A stretch of 64,000 bases of DNA, from the NCBI GenBank assembly GCA_958299035.1, contig CATQJL010000001.1:21497433-21561432 (forward strand), in the 5' to 3' direction. This document shows, piece by piece, positions 22,201 to 33,616 of this stretch; the stretch's first letter is position 1; every line of letters starts with the position of its first letter. The notes beneath the pieces were generated by a model. That model was not told the DNA's origin, did not search any database, and saw only the letters and a program-made list of their open reading frames with translations. The DNA is from Cylicocyclus nassatus (taxonomy: Eukaryota; Nematoda; Chromadorea; Rhabditida; Strongylidae). Both the position numbers and the translations under genes were made by a program.

Positions 22201-25200
22201 CAAGGGTGCTCTGTGATACGAGGGGGCGGCTTGTGATACGTATCACAGGCCCGTATCTCCTTTTAGAGGGCACGTCAAAGGATTGGACCAACGCAGATCG
22301 AATACTCATGGGCCCCTCTTTACAACTATGTGCTAATCTGGGTGGATGGATCTTGCCTGGATGCTGCCTTTAAAGGTGATGCATCCAGAACGCAACAGCA
22401 TTTTACTTGCACATCGACAGACATACTAGGTGCTGTTCAGAGTAAGCACTCAGTGCATCTATATTAAGGGCCAGGCATACTTCACGCGATTTCAGTCGCG
22501 GCGCGATTTGGCAATTCGCCAGAAGTCTTCAGATCCAACGCTAGCAAACTGCACATGTATAGTGTGTATCACTTATGTGAATTGACAAAATGACTTAACT
22601 TCAGTACATTTGAAATGTGCTTAGGCCCCGGACAGACTTCACGCGACTTAATCGTCGCGACCTAATCGCCAAGATTTCCATTCATTTTCATTTCACATTC
22701 AAAAATTTCGGGCTGGAAAAGTATTACAACCGAATGCAAGTTGATCGACACGGAATGATGTTGTAACAGTTGTCTCGTCGCAATTCAGTCGCGACGATCA
22801 AATCGCGTGAAGTCTGCCCGGGGCCTTACGGTGAGTTATGGACAGTTGGAATAATCAAGTCGCGTCGCGACTGAAATCGCGTGAAGTATGCCCGGCCCCT
22901 TATGCAACTGAGGTGAAGTCGTCAAGCGGACTGAAGAGGCAAAGCAACGAGAACGCAGCAACAATTTTGCGGCACAGTTCAACAGAGATAACAGCAGTTC
23001 CGTGTGCAACTGCAATGCAACTACAGGAGGCAACTGATATGCAACTGATATGTGAAGGACATAGGCATTTTAATCAATACTTTCATTACGTTTACATCCT
23101 ATCTGTCATCATTTCTCAGACCTCAGAAGAATGTGCAAGTTTCAATTAAGCTGCTCTTGTAAATCTTGTGTGATGATTCGAACAAATTCTATAGTAGGAA
23201 CTCATGTCAGCTGCGAACAGGAAATTTTGCAATTTTGCTTTATGCACTCAAAAAGAAACCAATCAAACAAGGACCTATGGAACACTGCTTGCAACTTTTT
23301 GTTATTTCAAGCTCTACTAGTTTACTATTAGGTTGTCCGGAAATTAATGCCCGTTTTGAATTTCAACCGCAATAAGTCATCTTCTCATTTCTGAATAGGC
23401 TGCAAAATCATTCGATAGAGCAAAGCAAGCTCTACAAGATGGTGAACTTGCTTTGGCAGTAGCTTTGATATACCTAGAGTTTTAAGCCAAAAACTAAAAA
23501 GATTCAGCTGCCTGAAAAATTGAAAAAAATCATAACTCACTTTATAAAAATCATACAAAAATTCTAACTTGTCACGTAGACACTAACCACATAAGACATC
23601 TACATCTGCCGTTGCCGTAATTTTTCCGTCATCAGAAATCAAGAAAACGGAAATTTTCGTGCATCTGCCAAAGTGATGCTGTGCCGTCCGCACATAGGTA
23701 GTTGTATACTACAAACCTGTAGAAGTATAATCGTAAATTTTCAGCTCCCTACAAGCTTTTGTTCCCCAGAAATGAATTTGGCTTGGAGCACCTGAATAGG
23801 GAAAGCTACATTCGATATTTCTCGAGAACTAAAGCTTGTAGAGAGCTGAAAATTCACGTTTGTATTTCTACAAGTTCATATTATACATCTACCTATGTGG
23901 GGCAGCACTGCATTACTTTAGCAAATGCATGGAAATTTCCGTTTTCTTGATTTCTAACAAAGGAAAAAGTGCGGCAACGGCGTATATAGATGTCTTAAGT
24001 TGATAGTGTCCACGTGAGCAAGTTAGGATTTTTGTAGAATTTTTATAAACTGATTACGGTTTTTCTCGATTTTTCGGGCAGCTGAATCTTTTATTTTTCG
24101 GGCAGCTGAATCTTTTTAGTTTTTGGCTCAAAACTCTGGGTGTATCAAAGCTGCTGCCAAAGCAAGTTCACCATCTTGTAGAGCTTGCTTTGCTCTATTG
24201 AACGATTTTGCAACCTATCCAGAAATGAGAAGTGTATGACTTATTGCGGTTGAAATTCAAAACGGGCATTAATTTCCGGACAGCCTAATAGTTTTGTGCA
24301 TATGTTCATCCCACTAGGAATCATTATGATGACCGCTTGAAAAATGTAGTTCACCTACCACCAAGACCAAGCCGACCTAGCATATAGAGGACTTCGTATT
24401 CCAACTAGACGATCGCCACATACTACTATCACGCACCTAAATAGAATGTATTTTTAAATGAGCTACTTCACATTTTCTCAGAATTGGCATTCAAGACCAT
24501 TTGAGATCATTCTAATATAATAGTTTTCAGTCATCATCTGAGCGTTCATCAGTTCAACATCATGTCGCCATAATTCAGTACTTTCCTTCTACTTTAAGAA
24601 ATGGAAAACCAGTTTTTTGTTCAAATTGCATGTCAAAGCAGCGCTCGTGGAAACAGAATACTCTATCGAATTATTTGCGGCTTAATAGAGCATGAAATGT
24701 AGTCGCTTTGCTGGAAGCTGCTTCCATATACCAGTAGCTAGTTAACGACTTGCTAGTAAATCGACCATCTCGATGTGAAATGTTGGCAAACTTTGAAAAA
24801 AAAGGTAGGTTAAAAAGTTTTACAAGAAAAAAACTTACCAAATTGCCACAGCTGAGCACCAGTTCGCTAGCGAAATGAGATGGACTTTCGTATTGAAGTA
24901 GAAATATCGAAAATAATAATTGAAAGTGAAAAATGAGTAGTTAGCCAGTATATTGGGAAAGAGTAGGGACAAGAATATGATGTCCGCAAATGCCAGCGTT
25001 GCTAAGAAGGTGTTTGCCCTGAAAATATATCTGTATCAAATTCAGAATTTAAGACGCAGTTGTTGGAAGTTCAAACACGCGATTTTCTTTTTTTTGTTTC
25101 CATTAAATATAAGAATTTTCTCAGCCACTTTGCTCGCTAATGGATACTTTAGAACAGTTCAGATGGCAGTATGTGCGATTGCACATAAAACATTCTACAA

Positions 25201-26569
25201 TTTGGGGTTTATCAATTATTTCCAATCTGTGCATTTTAAAAGTGTGCTCGGATGCGCTCTTCAATGCCTGGACGGCACAAATTGGATAGGGAACTTGGAG
25301 CATCTGTCGAATTTATTCAGATCCCTGTCAGCAAGAGAATCCTAGGAATTTTATGAGCCATTCACATAACTATCCTAAAGCACTAAAGTGCAAATAACTA
25401 TATTACCAGATTGAAACATATTTTCATGACATGACACCGATTCTCTATTGAAACGTAATTTCATTCTCTCCAAAGTGATTGATGCGAGATGTAATTTCCT
25501 CATTCCAACCATGTGAGAGAACCTTTGATCTGAGAGGAACCAATATGAAAACAATGGAGAATGAGTTCTTGGTAATGATTAGGACTTATGAGTGAATTAC
25601 TGCACGCACTATAGCTAATATTTCGTCCATTTATGACGCCCTTAGAGTTCTTGAGATCGGATGACAAATAAGGTACGAGGAACATTTGGGGATGATTGTT
25701 TGAAAGAGGATGAACTGAAACACATCTGCACAGAAGTAAGCTTAAAGCTGAGATTTTACAATTGTATTAGGACCTGCCAAAAATGCTAAAAAATGCCAAA
25801 AATCCGATTTTTTTTCGATTTCGCAGATATGTTTTGATATACTTCAAAGATACAAAATTACGCGTTTCTCTTGGTGATTGGAGCGAAAATAGATGTTGGT
25901 CCTTTTAGCCCTACTTCTGGGCTGTCGACGCATCTTTTTCGGAATAAGGTACTGAATGGATGTTTTTTACAAATAAGAAGTTATGAGCGCTTATTCAAAT
26001 GTGCAAGTACTACAAACAGAGCACTTAAAAATACTCTAAAATAAATTTATAAACTGCCATTATTTGAGGGCTAGCAAGATTTTAGCAACTCACTCTATCC
26101 AAAATGCAGATTCAATTTTTTCTAAAAAAACGCTCATAACTGCTCGTCCATAAACGTTCTGCAGATAAGGAAGGCAGTTTTGGATTTAGCGGTCTAAGCC
26201 CTCTAATATGGTGTACTTTTCATTTAGAAAGGCGGCTTTGAGCTTACAAGCTTTGTTGGTGTTTTCAATGCAAGATTTATAGACGATCCGATGGGTTACG
26301 GTAGCAAGACTATTACCTGCTTCGCATGCTTTTGTCTAAAAGTACAGATAAGTTCAGCACATTTCCTAGTATGCCGAATACGGCAATGGCTGGGTAGACG
26401 TATCTGAAATCATAATACTTTACAAATCAAGAATACAGTAGATATGTAGCACGGATAGATCCCAAAAAAACGAAATGTATACAAACCTTTGCAGATTATA
26501 TTCCAGAGGAGTTCCATTCATCATCTGCTGCTTTTCTGTCAGGCACACATGCGAAAAATTCGCAGCCAT
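19233..26569 (-). CDS. Class A GPCR, neuropeptide-receptor-like, ten exons
   Basis: Seven-transmembrane plasma-membrane receptor, rhodopsin class, expected to bind a peptide and signal through G proteins. Exons (minus): 26569-26487, 26403-26317, 25018-24839, 24436-24359, 20515-20375, 20049-19780, 19721-19551, 19498-19371, 19345-19318, 19299-19233. All phases agree and total 1233 nt, 410 aa. N-terminus has NFS and NGT glycosylation sites. TM1 about 30-51 with GILGN; TM2 about 58-80 (NTFLATLAFADIIFL); TM3 ends CGDRLVGIRSP (DRY-like D125-R126); TM4 about 145-165; TM5 about 233-266; TM6 about 294-318 (TFIVTMFTLTNGPSA); TM7 about 332-353 (GKASNFILFCL), lacking NPxxY. This pattern is familiar from nematode FMRFamide-type receptors; exact subfamily not assigned. 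Start ATG at 26569 is the best in frame. The 3.8-kb intron after exon 4 is packed with repeats. Confidence 0.88.
20944..21215. mobile_element. MITE with long inverted repeats in the minisatellite
   Basis: Left end GGTATGTACCCTCGATATTA, right end GTTATCAAGGGTACC. Inner arms TTCTTCCCTCAACATGACGT and its inverted copy ACGTCATGTTGAGGGAAGAA match exactly. Interrupts the array between copies of the satellite unit. No coding capacity; superfamily not assigned. Confidence 0.7.
21932..22369. mobile_element. MITE, AGGCAGCGTCC family, copy 4
   Basis: Left AGGCAGCGTCCGGGCAA, right TTGCCTGGATGCTGCCT, flanked by TTAA on both sides (21928-21931 and 22370-22373), which fits a 4-bp target duplication. Inserted in the minisatellite. 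The interior has several GCAACTGCA/TGCAGTTGC-type words that echo the host array. Confidence 0.8.
22467..22899. mobile_element. PIF/Harbinger-like MITE (outer, interrupted)
   Basis: Terminal inverted repeats share CATACTTCACGCGATTTCAG on both ends, preceded by AGGGCCAGG (left) and GGGGCCGGG (right, minus strand). The flanks are TTA at 22464-22466 and 22900-22902. A 3-bp TWA duplication is typical of PIF/Harbinger elements, so that class is inferred. Without the inner insertion it would be about 228 bp. Confidence 0.7.
22624..22825. mobile_element. Second PIF/Harbinger-like MITE nested in the first
   Basis: Ends GGCCCCGGACAGACTTCACG / CGTGAAGTCTGCCCGGGGCC, flanked by TTA on both sides (22621-22623, 22826-22828). 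The terminal sequence (CTTCACGCGA) is clearly related to the outer element, so a family member inserted into a sibling. Confidence 0.75.
23328..24288. mobile_element. 961-bp mariner-end hairpin element
   Basis: Starts TTAGGTTGTCCGGAAATTAA and ends with the inverted copy TTAATTTCCGGACAGCCTAA, flanked by TA on both sides (23326-23327, 24289-24290), as for Tc1/mariner insertions. The inverted repeats continue almost to the centre (near 23808): for example the CAAGCTCTACAAGATGGTGA block and its inverted copy, and AAAGATTCAGCTGCC and its inverted copies. So the element is one long imperfect hairpin with about 430-bp arms. No transposase frame. Lies in the GPCR intron just downstream of exon 4. Confidence 0.8.
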
Positions 26570-28062
26570 CTTCCTAATTGGCAAAAGCTTACAAAAACCT
26601 CTAAAAGCGATAAATTTCACCGTAAAAACGTCAATGCTAAACCATCTCACGACAACAATCACGTGGAGCCAGTATATTTAGGCAATGCATAAGTGGAAAT
26701 GAAGGTTATTGTGTCGGAGGTTTTGGCGCATGTTCAGCCCCGACATGAGCATTTCGAATGCAGTCTTTACGTTTGATTGGTTAGCGAAAACATTGATGGA
26801 GGGGGGGGGGGCGAGGTGTGTTACGCAAAGGCGGAGTCCAGGCGAGGAATCAGAATCATGGAGATAGCAAATAAACTCATAAATAACACTAAGAAAAGCT
26901 CATGCTCGCGTCGTACATCACACTGGAATAGATATCAACTTGCGCTTGAAATTTTTTTGATGAATTATTGCACCAATTCCTTTGCTACTGCGCCGCCGCC
27001 TGCACATTATTTCGCGACTCCTTGCTCGATGTAAAGCACACCTTTTTTTGTACAAATGAAACACAAGACTAACATTCAAGCAATATCAGTTAATGGCTAA
27101 GTGACTTCATACGTAGGCCGTGTAACATGCTAAATGACGTCAATCATGGATACTGCGGCTGAAAATAAACTAGCATCAGGGAAGTACTAAATGCATATAG
27201 TTTCGACAACCTGCGACCCCAAATGTAATTCCTGGACTTGCATAAAGCTGAACTGCACTTGCAGTTACTCTAATTCTGAACATTCTTTTTTGATGGTGAT
27301 ACAAAGCCAGCCAAATGGAAAATTATTTTCACAATTTGATTGTTTTCTGTTAATTTAGCGCTTAAGGACTATTTGCCTAGGTTTTATGCATTTTGGAGCA
27401 ATCACATTTACGAGGTATGATGCATTTTTCAAGATCTCATCTCTGCAGAAATGAACAGATATTTTGCTATTGCAGATATTCGACCTTACAATGAACACAA
27501 AGGAAATAACCAGACTTTGGAACTCTTTCAGTGTTCATGGCAAAAATGGCAAAACTGCGCATTTCGTATGAATGCTCCGCGTAAGGATTAGCACTCATAT
27601 TATGGCAATCACTAATAAATTCGCAAATCCCCTGAAGCGAGATCATGGCAGAAGCATATAGTGTGATACTTATTGGCCACGAGAATCTTTCCCATACAAC
27701 CAAAAAAGAGGGGTACCAAAACAAAACTGCGCTTTGACAATCTGTGTCTGTAAGCTGCGTGTCATGGAGCAGAGATTTCAAGGAGATATATAATGGGTTT
27801 CAAAAAAATTTCACAAATTAGTTAATAAGCTTATATACTAATGATTTATCTAATAAAGGATTATTTGCTATATGAAAACAGGATAAAACAAGTCGTACTT
27901 GTTCAATGTGTGCAAAGCAGTTCTCTTACGAATTCAATTCAAAATGGATGATAATTCGAATAAGCAAATTATTTATGAAAATGTGGACAATACAACCTTG
28001 GTAAAAATTTGACTTAGTCTAAGATACACTGCTCAAACTTCGCGAGTGGTATATGGTAAATA
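26570..28062. other. GPCR 5' flank; no further gene supported
   Basis: AT-rich. A minus-strand open reading at 27781-27467 has hydrophobic patches (SWPISITLYASAMISLQG) and a possible donor, but it lacks receptor motifs and a second exon. A run of ten G lies near 26803. No promoter element could be picked out with confidence. Confidence 0.35.
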
Positions 28063-28760
28063 ATAGGTTAGTGCAAAAGTTCCGTAGCACCATTTTTTGA
28101 AAAATTATAAGCCTGCTCACTCTACGATTTGCATAAACTTGAATTTACTAGGTAGAAGAAATTATGTTCTTTGTGCTGGCACTTTTGCTGCTCTTCAATA
28201 ATGGGTAAGCAGCAGGAGATTACAACCACTTCAGCTTCGTTCATTTCTAGCTAGGTCGTTAAAATTATAAAACTTGCGATAAAATTCGGAGCAAAAAGTA
28301 AAGTGAGTGTTCTGATATCTTGTTCATCCCTTCCATTTGCGCAAGGTTTGCGTTAAACGTGCGCTTCGTGAAGAATTACGATTTTTGGGCAAACAGTACA
28401 AAACCGCAGATTTGATTTTTTTTGGAAATTTTTCCGAAATTATAACTTTTCACAAAGATGTTCTATTGATACAAGCTCTGCACTGTGGGAAAAATGAATA
28501 AAAAAGCTTTTATTGCAGCTTGCTTTTAATTTACTGCAAGTTTCAGACTTTTCAAAGCCCGACTTAATATGATATGAGAAAGTTGGGATTTCATTCTAAT
28601 TCTTCAGTCTGAAGGCTACCCCCTACAGAAAAGCCGCAAAGGCTCTTTCGCAAGGAATATGGTTCTTTCTAATTGATCGAAAATTACGATTTTAAAAAAC
28701 GGCGCGACAAAATTTCTGCGCCAGCCACACTCGAATCCTCACAGATTTTTGCTCAGATGA
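28063..28760. mobile_element. Decayed mariner-end hairpin element
   Basis: Left end ATAGGTTAGTGCAAAAGTTC followed by CGTAGCACCATTTTTTGAAA, resembling the ends of the element at 36963-37664. Internal blocks (AAAACTTGCGATAAAATTCG, a TTGCGTTAAACGTGCGCTTC loop arm) match that element too. The right arm is strongly diverged, so the right boundary is approximate. Confidence 0.4.
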
Positions 28761-31400
28761 GCTACTCACTGCGCTGATATATAACTACTCGTGCATATAA
28801 ATACAGCTGCTAGTGACACTATAATTTACAGAACAAGATAGAAATTCTGAGGAATGCGAGTCTTCAAAATGGGTTCATTGGTGCAATTGGAGGTGACCGT
28901 CCTTCGAAGAGATATGGCACTGCGGGGCAAATGCCCCAGTGGAAAGCTCGTCCTTTTTCAATGATTTGAGCGATTTTGTACAGTACTCTAGCAGAATTCT
29001 CATTTGAAGACTTGATGAATTAGGATTGCAGTTTAGCAAAGAAAATCTGTCAATAAATTAGGAGACGACAAGGTTTAAACGTTGTTTATCGTTTCTTCTC
29101 ATGCTATTCATTGGCACACTTTTAGATAGTATAATTATGCATATCTCACAAAGTGAATATGATTGGGCACAGGTGCACCTCTAGAACATCTTCAGACGAA
29201 TAAGTAACGGAAGAGAATAATGAAGAGAGAGTGCATAATTATGCCTCCCTAATTTACTTGTATAGTACGTCAGCTGAGGTCTTTGTATATTTGTTTTGAG
29301 TGGACCGAGCAGTATTTATTTGAGATCAAGCTTTGAGATTTGTTTGGTTAGCGCGACTATACCTGAGCTATAGCAAAAGCGTACAATTGTTTACTTGGTC
29401 TATTTCTATGGTACTCAATAATTTCGAGACGAGCAGATTATACCATAGATTGCTAGCCGCTAAATGAGCAAAACTGAGGCAATCAAGGAGATGACCAGGC
29501 GCAAAGAGGATATAGTCAATATTTTGCATTTTCAGAAATGAAGACGCAATAATACACATTTCTCTTCGAAATAAAACCGCAATTTGGATAGGTAAAGAGC
29601 TGATTGGATCTGAAACAGTGATAATTACTTTTGAAGTTATTTTTGGAAATAATTTTTGCCAGTTTTTCGACATCTAATAGCTATTGAGGAATGCAACAGT
29701 ATCCTCCTACATTTATGATCTTACAAAGCAGTAATAAGGGAGTAAAATTCAGATATAAAATTCAGAAGTGCAAAGATGCAAGCAGACTTTAATTATGCAT
29801 GCCCGTTGGCAGTAAATTATACGACTACAAAAAGAGCAAGATATGCAATTTTCTTCATTTATATGGAGGGATAAGCAGACCGAACTAATTTATTTTTTTA
29901 GAAACGCACAAAAAGAGATTTCAGAGCGCAGTTTAAGCGCTGGGGGCAAACTCGATTTTAGTTTAACCTCGATTATGAAATCTGTTTCCTTGGAGATCAG
30001 TAGTAGTTCTGAAAAATAGACGTCATAATTCAGCAGAAATTCAACTTGGATTATGTGGATTTATTGGTATGGCACAGGGATTAGCAAAATCAAAGTTATG
30101 AGTTGTGGCAAATATTCAAATGTAATCCCAAGGTTTCATCGCACTATGCTAACCTTCGGTCCATTGGCTTTCACTTTTTTTCAGTAGAAAACAAAAGTAC
30201 ATGGAATCCATGCATGAAGCATTGAGGTGGAGGATTATCGAGTATTTGCACTGCTCTATATATTTTAATGGCTTAACATCTTTCCGCCAAAAATTTCAAC
30301 AAACACCAACATAAATTTCTATATCATAATATTATATTTTCATAACATCGAGGCTATATGTATTCGAACTCCATGTTATAGTACAACACTATTATTTTTT
30401 CAAAGGTGAAAGCGTTTTTAACGGAGTCGAGTGACACAGCTGGGATAAATAGGTGGTAATCCGAACATATCTAAACATGGACAAAGGGTAAGAAACGATA
30501 TAATAGGAAATGACGCATTCACCCTTTATGGGATCTGAGATTGGGGTTGAGATTGCTTCAGTCTTTGGCCGTCACTCCCTCAAAAAGTGTGCAATTACAA
30601 AAAATCAAGAATATATTAGGTTGTTACATAAGTTTTATTATACTTTCGTCATCATCCTCTGGAAAACCCTAGAAAATTCGGAAAATCTCATATCTGGCAT
30701 ATATAAAGAAGGGATAACGGGCTAAACATTGGCATCATTTTCGCCCACACAGACATGAATCACAGTGGATATAAATTCATTCAACATTCACCTTCAAAAT
30801 TTTCTTGATTTAAAAATTTAACATTCTTCTTTCATCTTTTTAAATTTTCAATGGACTTCCAATGAATGGTAGAGTTAGCTATAAATAAAGCGATTCAAAA
30901 GTTTGAGCCGTTCAATAACCCGAGTTGAATTCGCGAAAAATAATCCGAAAAAATCTCAAAAAATTCAAAAATTGTATTTATCGTGTGTGACACGTAGATA
31001 CAAAATTCCATATTCGGCGTGATTTGAAAATGTGTAATCCCGTTAAAGAAAATATGAAGGTTTTTTCTGCCAAATGTAAAATAAACATACGAAACAACTT
31101 GATATGGACATCTCCAACACAGCTTCTTAACGAATTTTTTAGTAACCAATTCAATTGAAATTTACTGGGTGCCTGTTCAAGACAACCTTACTGATCTATC
31201 AAATTCGCATAAAGCAATACACTCGAATTGCAGGATAATTTTTGAGCAAACAAATATTGCTTCCTCTTCTCTCGCAGATCATAAATAAGATATCAGGTTA
31301 GCAGGACAATCGCACCATTTCATAAGTCCCTTCTCTCTCGACCGATTTACGTATTCTTCCTACTCAAAAGAAGAACTCACGTTTTTCTAATATCACCTAA
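28761..31400. other. AT-rich stretch without recognised genes
   Basis: About 2.6 kb of AT-rich DNA. At 30617 there is an isolated mariner-like left end (TTAGGTTGTTACATAAGTTT), matching the end of the element at 36159, without a matching right end. Confidence 0.4.
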
Positions 31401-31412
31401 AGTATCATTTGA

Positions 31413-31863
31413 CAAAAGCAAGCTCCGGAGATGAAAGTAATAAATTTATTTTTCTATTTTCTGTGTTTCGAAAAAAATCCAAAACTTGCAACATAAATCA
31501 AAGCACTCCTAGCTTTACCACCTCACTTTTTAACTGAGCAACGTTTGCGCTAATTAAACGCCTATATGAAAAGTTAAACTTTTTGAGCAAGAACATAGAA
31601 CAGCGAGTTTCATTTTTTTGGCTATCTTTGTAAAGCCAATGGACCATAAACTGTATACCGACTGCTCCGATTTTTGTTTCAAGTTTTAGAATTTACACGA
31701 CCAAACAAGGCAAATACGATATTGACTAATTTTCTTAACCGGCTTCGATCTCCGGAACTTGCTTTTGTCAAAAAAATAATTTAGGCGGCGTAAAAGAAAA
31801 ACATGATTTCCTTTCCTGAATTCTTGAAAATGATGCGGAGACGGACTTTGGTGCCAACCTAAT
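31413..31863. mobile_element. Mariner-end hairpin remnant
   Basis: GACAAAAGCAAGCTCCGGAG at 31413 pairs with an inverted CTCCGGAACTTGCTTTTGTC at about 31750. The right terminus reads TTTGGTGCCAACCTAA before a TA, the inverse of TTAGGTTGGCACCAAA. The left terminus was not found, so the element is truncated or its left end has decayed. Confidence 0.45.
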
Positions 31864-32120
31864 ATGATGACTTTATTGCAGTTGCAGAGAAAGGATAGAG
31901 CCTAAGTTTTATAGCTCCCGGACGTGATCGAGGGAAGGTTACTACTTTTTGAAGCATTGTTAAGAATGCATGACGAAAGTAAAGAAATGATAGTGGAGGT
32001 AAGCAGAAGGCAAGTGGCTCAAGACAACAGACGTATATAACTCAAAGTTATGTGCTTGCACCTCCAAGTACTTTACTTGTGTTTGTTTTTTTTTCTCTGA
32101 TTGTATTGGGACCTATTAAA

Positions 32121-32525
32121 TTCTTTTACAAAGAGACAGATTGTAACAAATAAAGATGTGAAGATAAGCAACAAGAGCGACAATAGATGGGCAAATGACT
32201 TCACATTTAGTTTTTTCTAGAATCTAGAAAGCGATCAATTGATGGAAGATTTTCTTCGTGAAGAAATGGCATTATCTTTTATTAGCCCCATATCAAGGCG
32301 TGAGAATCACAAAAAAAAACTTTTCTACAAAGAGACATTGTAACAAATGAAGATGTGAAGATAAGCAACAAACGCGAAAATAGATGGGCACATGACTTCA
32401 CATTCAGTTTTTCCTAGAAGTTAGAAAGAGACTAATTAATGGAAGCTATTCTTCTTGAAGAAGCGGCACTATCTTGGATTAGCCTCATTTCAAGGTGTGA
32501 GAAATTTCACAAAAAAGAACTTTTG
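32121..32525. repeat. Two-copy tandem duplication, unit about 200 bp
   Basis: TTCTTTTACAAAGAGACAGA and the following 200 bp (GAAGATAAGCAACAAGAGCG, CTTCGTGAAGAA...) are repeated directly from about 32322 with roughly 85-90% identity by eye. No coding consequence seen. Confidence 0.65.
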
Positions 32526-33250
32526 GTATTTGGACCCTTTACCAGTATCTGTACATTGAGTTTGAAAATCTGCCTACGCATTCTGCTTCGACGAAAGATA
32601 ATTGAATTTTCAAAGTTCTCGTGTTTTTTTTTTTACATTTTCGGAGCTCTGACGCGAAAAATTCGAATAAACTATGCAATCTGCTTCTGTAGACCAAATA
32701 TAATAGAAAAAAAGTAGATTTTGACATTCTGACATATTTGAGGAATTTAAATTTATGAGCTGAAGCTTGATAGAAGCAACCCTTTTCAATATACTGTGTA
32801 CGTGGGAAAATGGAATTTTTTTCTTTCAGCCATTCCATTCTAATATAGACGCTCGCTCCACCCACGCAAAATAATCAAGTAATTATATGTTATTCCCGAT
32901 TTCAAGCCTAAATCAACGAAACAATGCTTTGAAATATAGAATTATGGTGTCTGGATGGAACGCGAGATTGCAAAGCGAAAACAAATGATTTTTTTAGCTT
33001 ACGACCACAACGAAAAAAATTTACATTTTATCTTACGGGGAGTTTTACTTTTATTCATTGCAAAGAGGATATGGATTTTTAACTAAGTGCAAATACAAAT
33101 GATATTGAAAATTTATATGGCCAGTATCATAGCAAAAACACAAAGTTATTCCCAAAAATCTGAGGAAAAGAAAGTAGAAAAACGATTCTTAGCAGTAAAA
33201 ATGTCATCGCAAACTCGTTCAGAATAATTTACCCTAGCAAATACTAATAA
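32526..33250. other. No gene recognised
   Basis: AT-rich sequence with short open frames and no repeat structure I could define. Confidence 0.3.
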
Positions 33251-33616
33251 ATGATGAATCGTTTACGTTTGGTAGAAACTGAAGATCATAGCCCAGTTAT
33301 TAGCTCATTTAGGCTCCCAATAGTGAGCAAAATTGAAATTCTAACTTTTATGATGCGAATATTATGCAAAAGATGTTCTTACGAAGAAAAACGTATGCGG
33401 AATGACGAGCTAGATAGAGCTGCTCAGACAGACAAATGTTTCAATATGTGTGAAAATAGATTCTATCAAGCTTATGCTTTCAAGAAGCGGATTCTGTACA
33501 TAAATAATTTAATGCTAGCGGCCAAAATTGCGTCTGAGAAGACTTTGCATGGAATAAATAACGAGGACCCTGTAGAAATTCATGAAGTTTCGAGAAAAAA
33601 AGTGAAACGATATTGA
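33251..33616 (+). CDS. Candidate small gene or exon, unknown 121-aa product
   Basis: An ATG-initiated open reading of 121 codons in an AT-rich region where stops should be frequent. It is rich in charged residues, with evenly spaced cysteines (RILCKRCSYEEKRMRNDELD, DKCFNMCENRFYQAYAFKKR) and ends in a basic tail (VSRKKVKRY). It is followed at 33911-34138 by a second plus-strand open reading with a basic start (GRKKRKRVRQMYNY), but no good splice link was found. Function unknown; could be non-coding. Confidence 0.27.
   Translation: MMNRLRLVETEDHSPVISSFRLPIVSKIEILTFMMRILCKRCSYEEKRMRNDELDRAAQTDKCFNMCENRFYQAYAFKKRILYINNLMLAAKIASEKTLHGINNEDPVEIHEVSRKKVKRY

Larger units (their letters stand above)
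20780..23060. repeat. Irregular minisatellite array inside the GPCR intron
   Basis: A degenerate unit of roughly 100-135 bp recurs, recognised by CCTAAAATGCAACTG, GTGGACAAAAGATAGGAG, and ACAACATTCTAGATGCACCT. GTGGACA(A/G)AAGAT-type motifs occur near 21250, 21383, 21488, 21590 and 21705. ATGCAACTG-type words are repeated at higher density within units. The array is split by three MITE insertions (20944-21215, 21932-22369, 22467-22899). Confidence 0.75.

Noticed and set aside
21650..22309. 219-codon minus-strand open reading, the longest in the window
   Set aside because: It lies entirely in the minisatellite and a MITE; its length reflects the repeat composition, and it has no family similarity.
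24671..24859. Minus-strand open reading proposed as a receptor exon
   Set aside because: It lies inside the intron between GPCR exons 3 and 4; joining exon 3 directly to the CGDRLVGIRSP exon at 24436 gives the correct TM3 sequence and phase.
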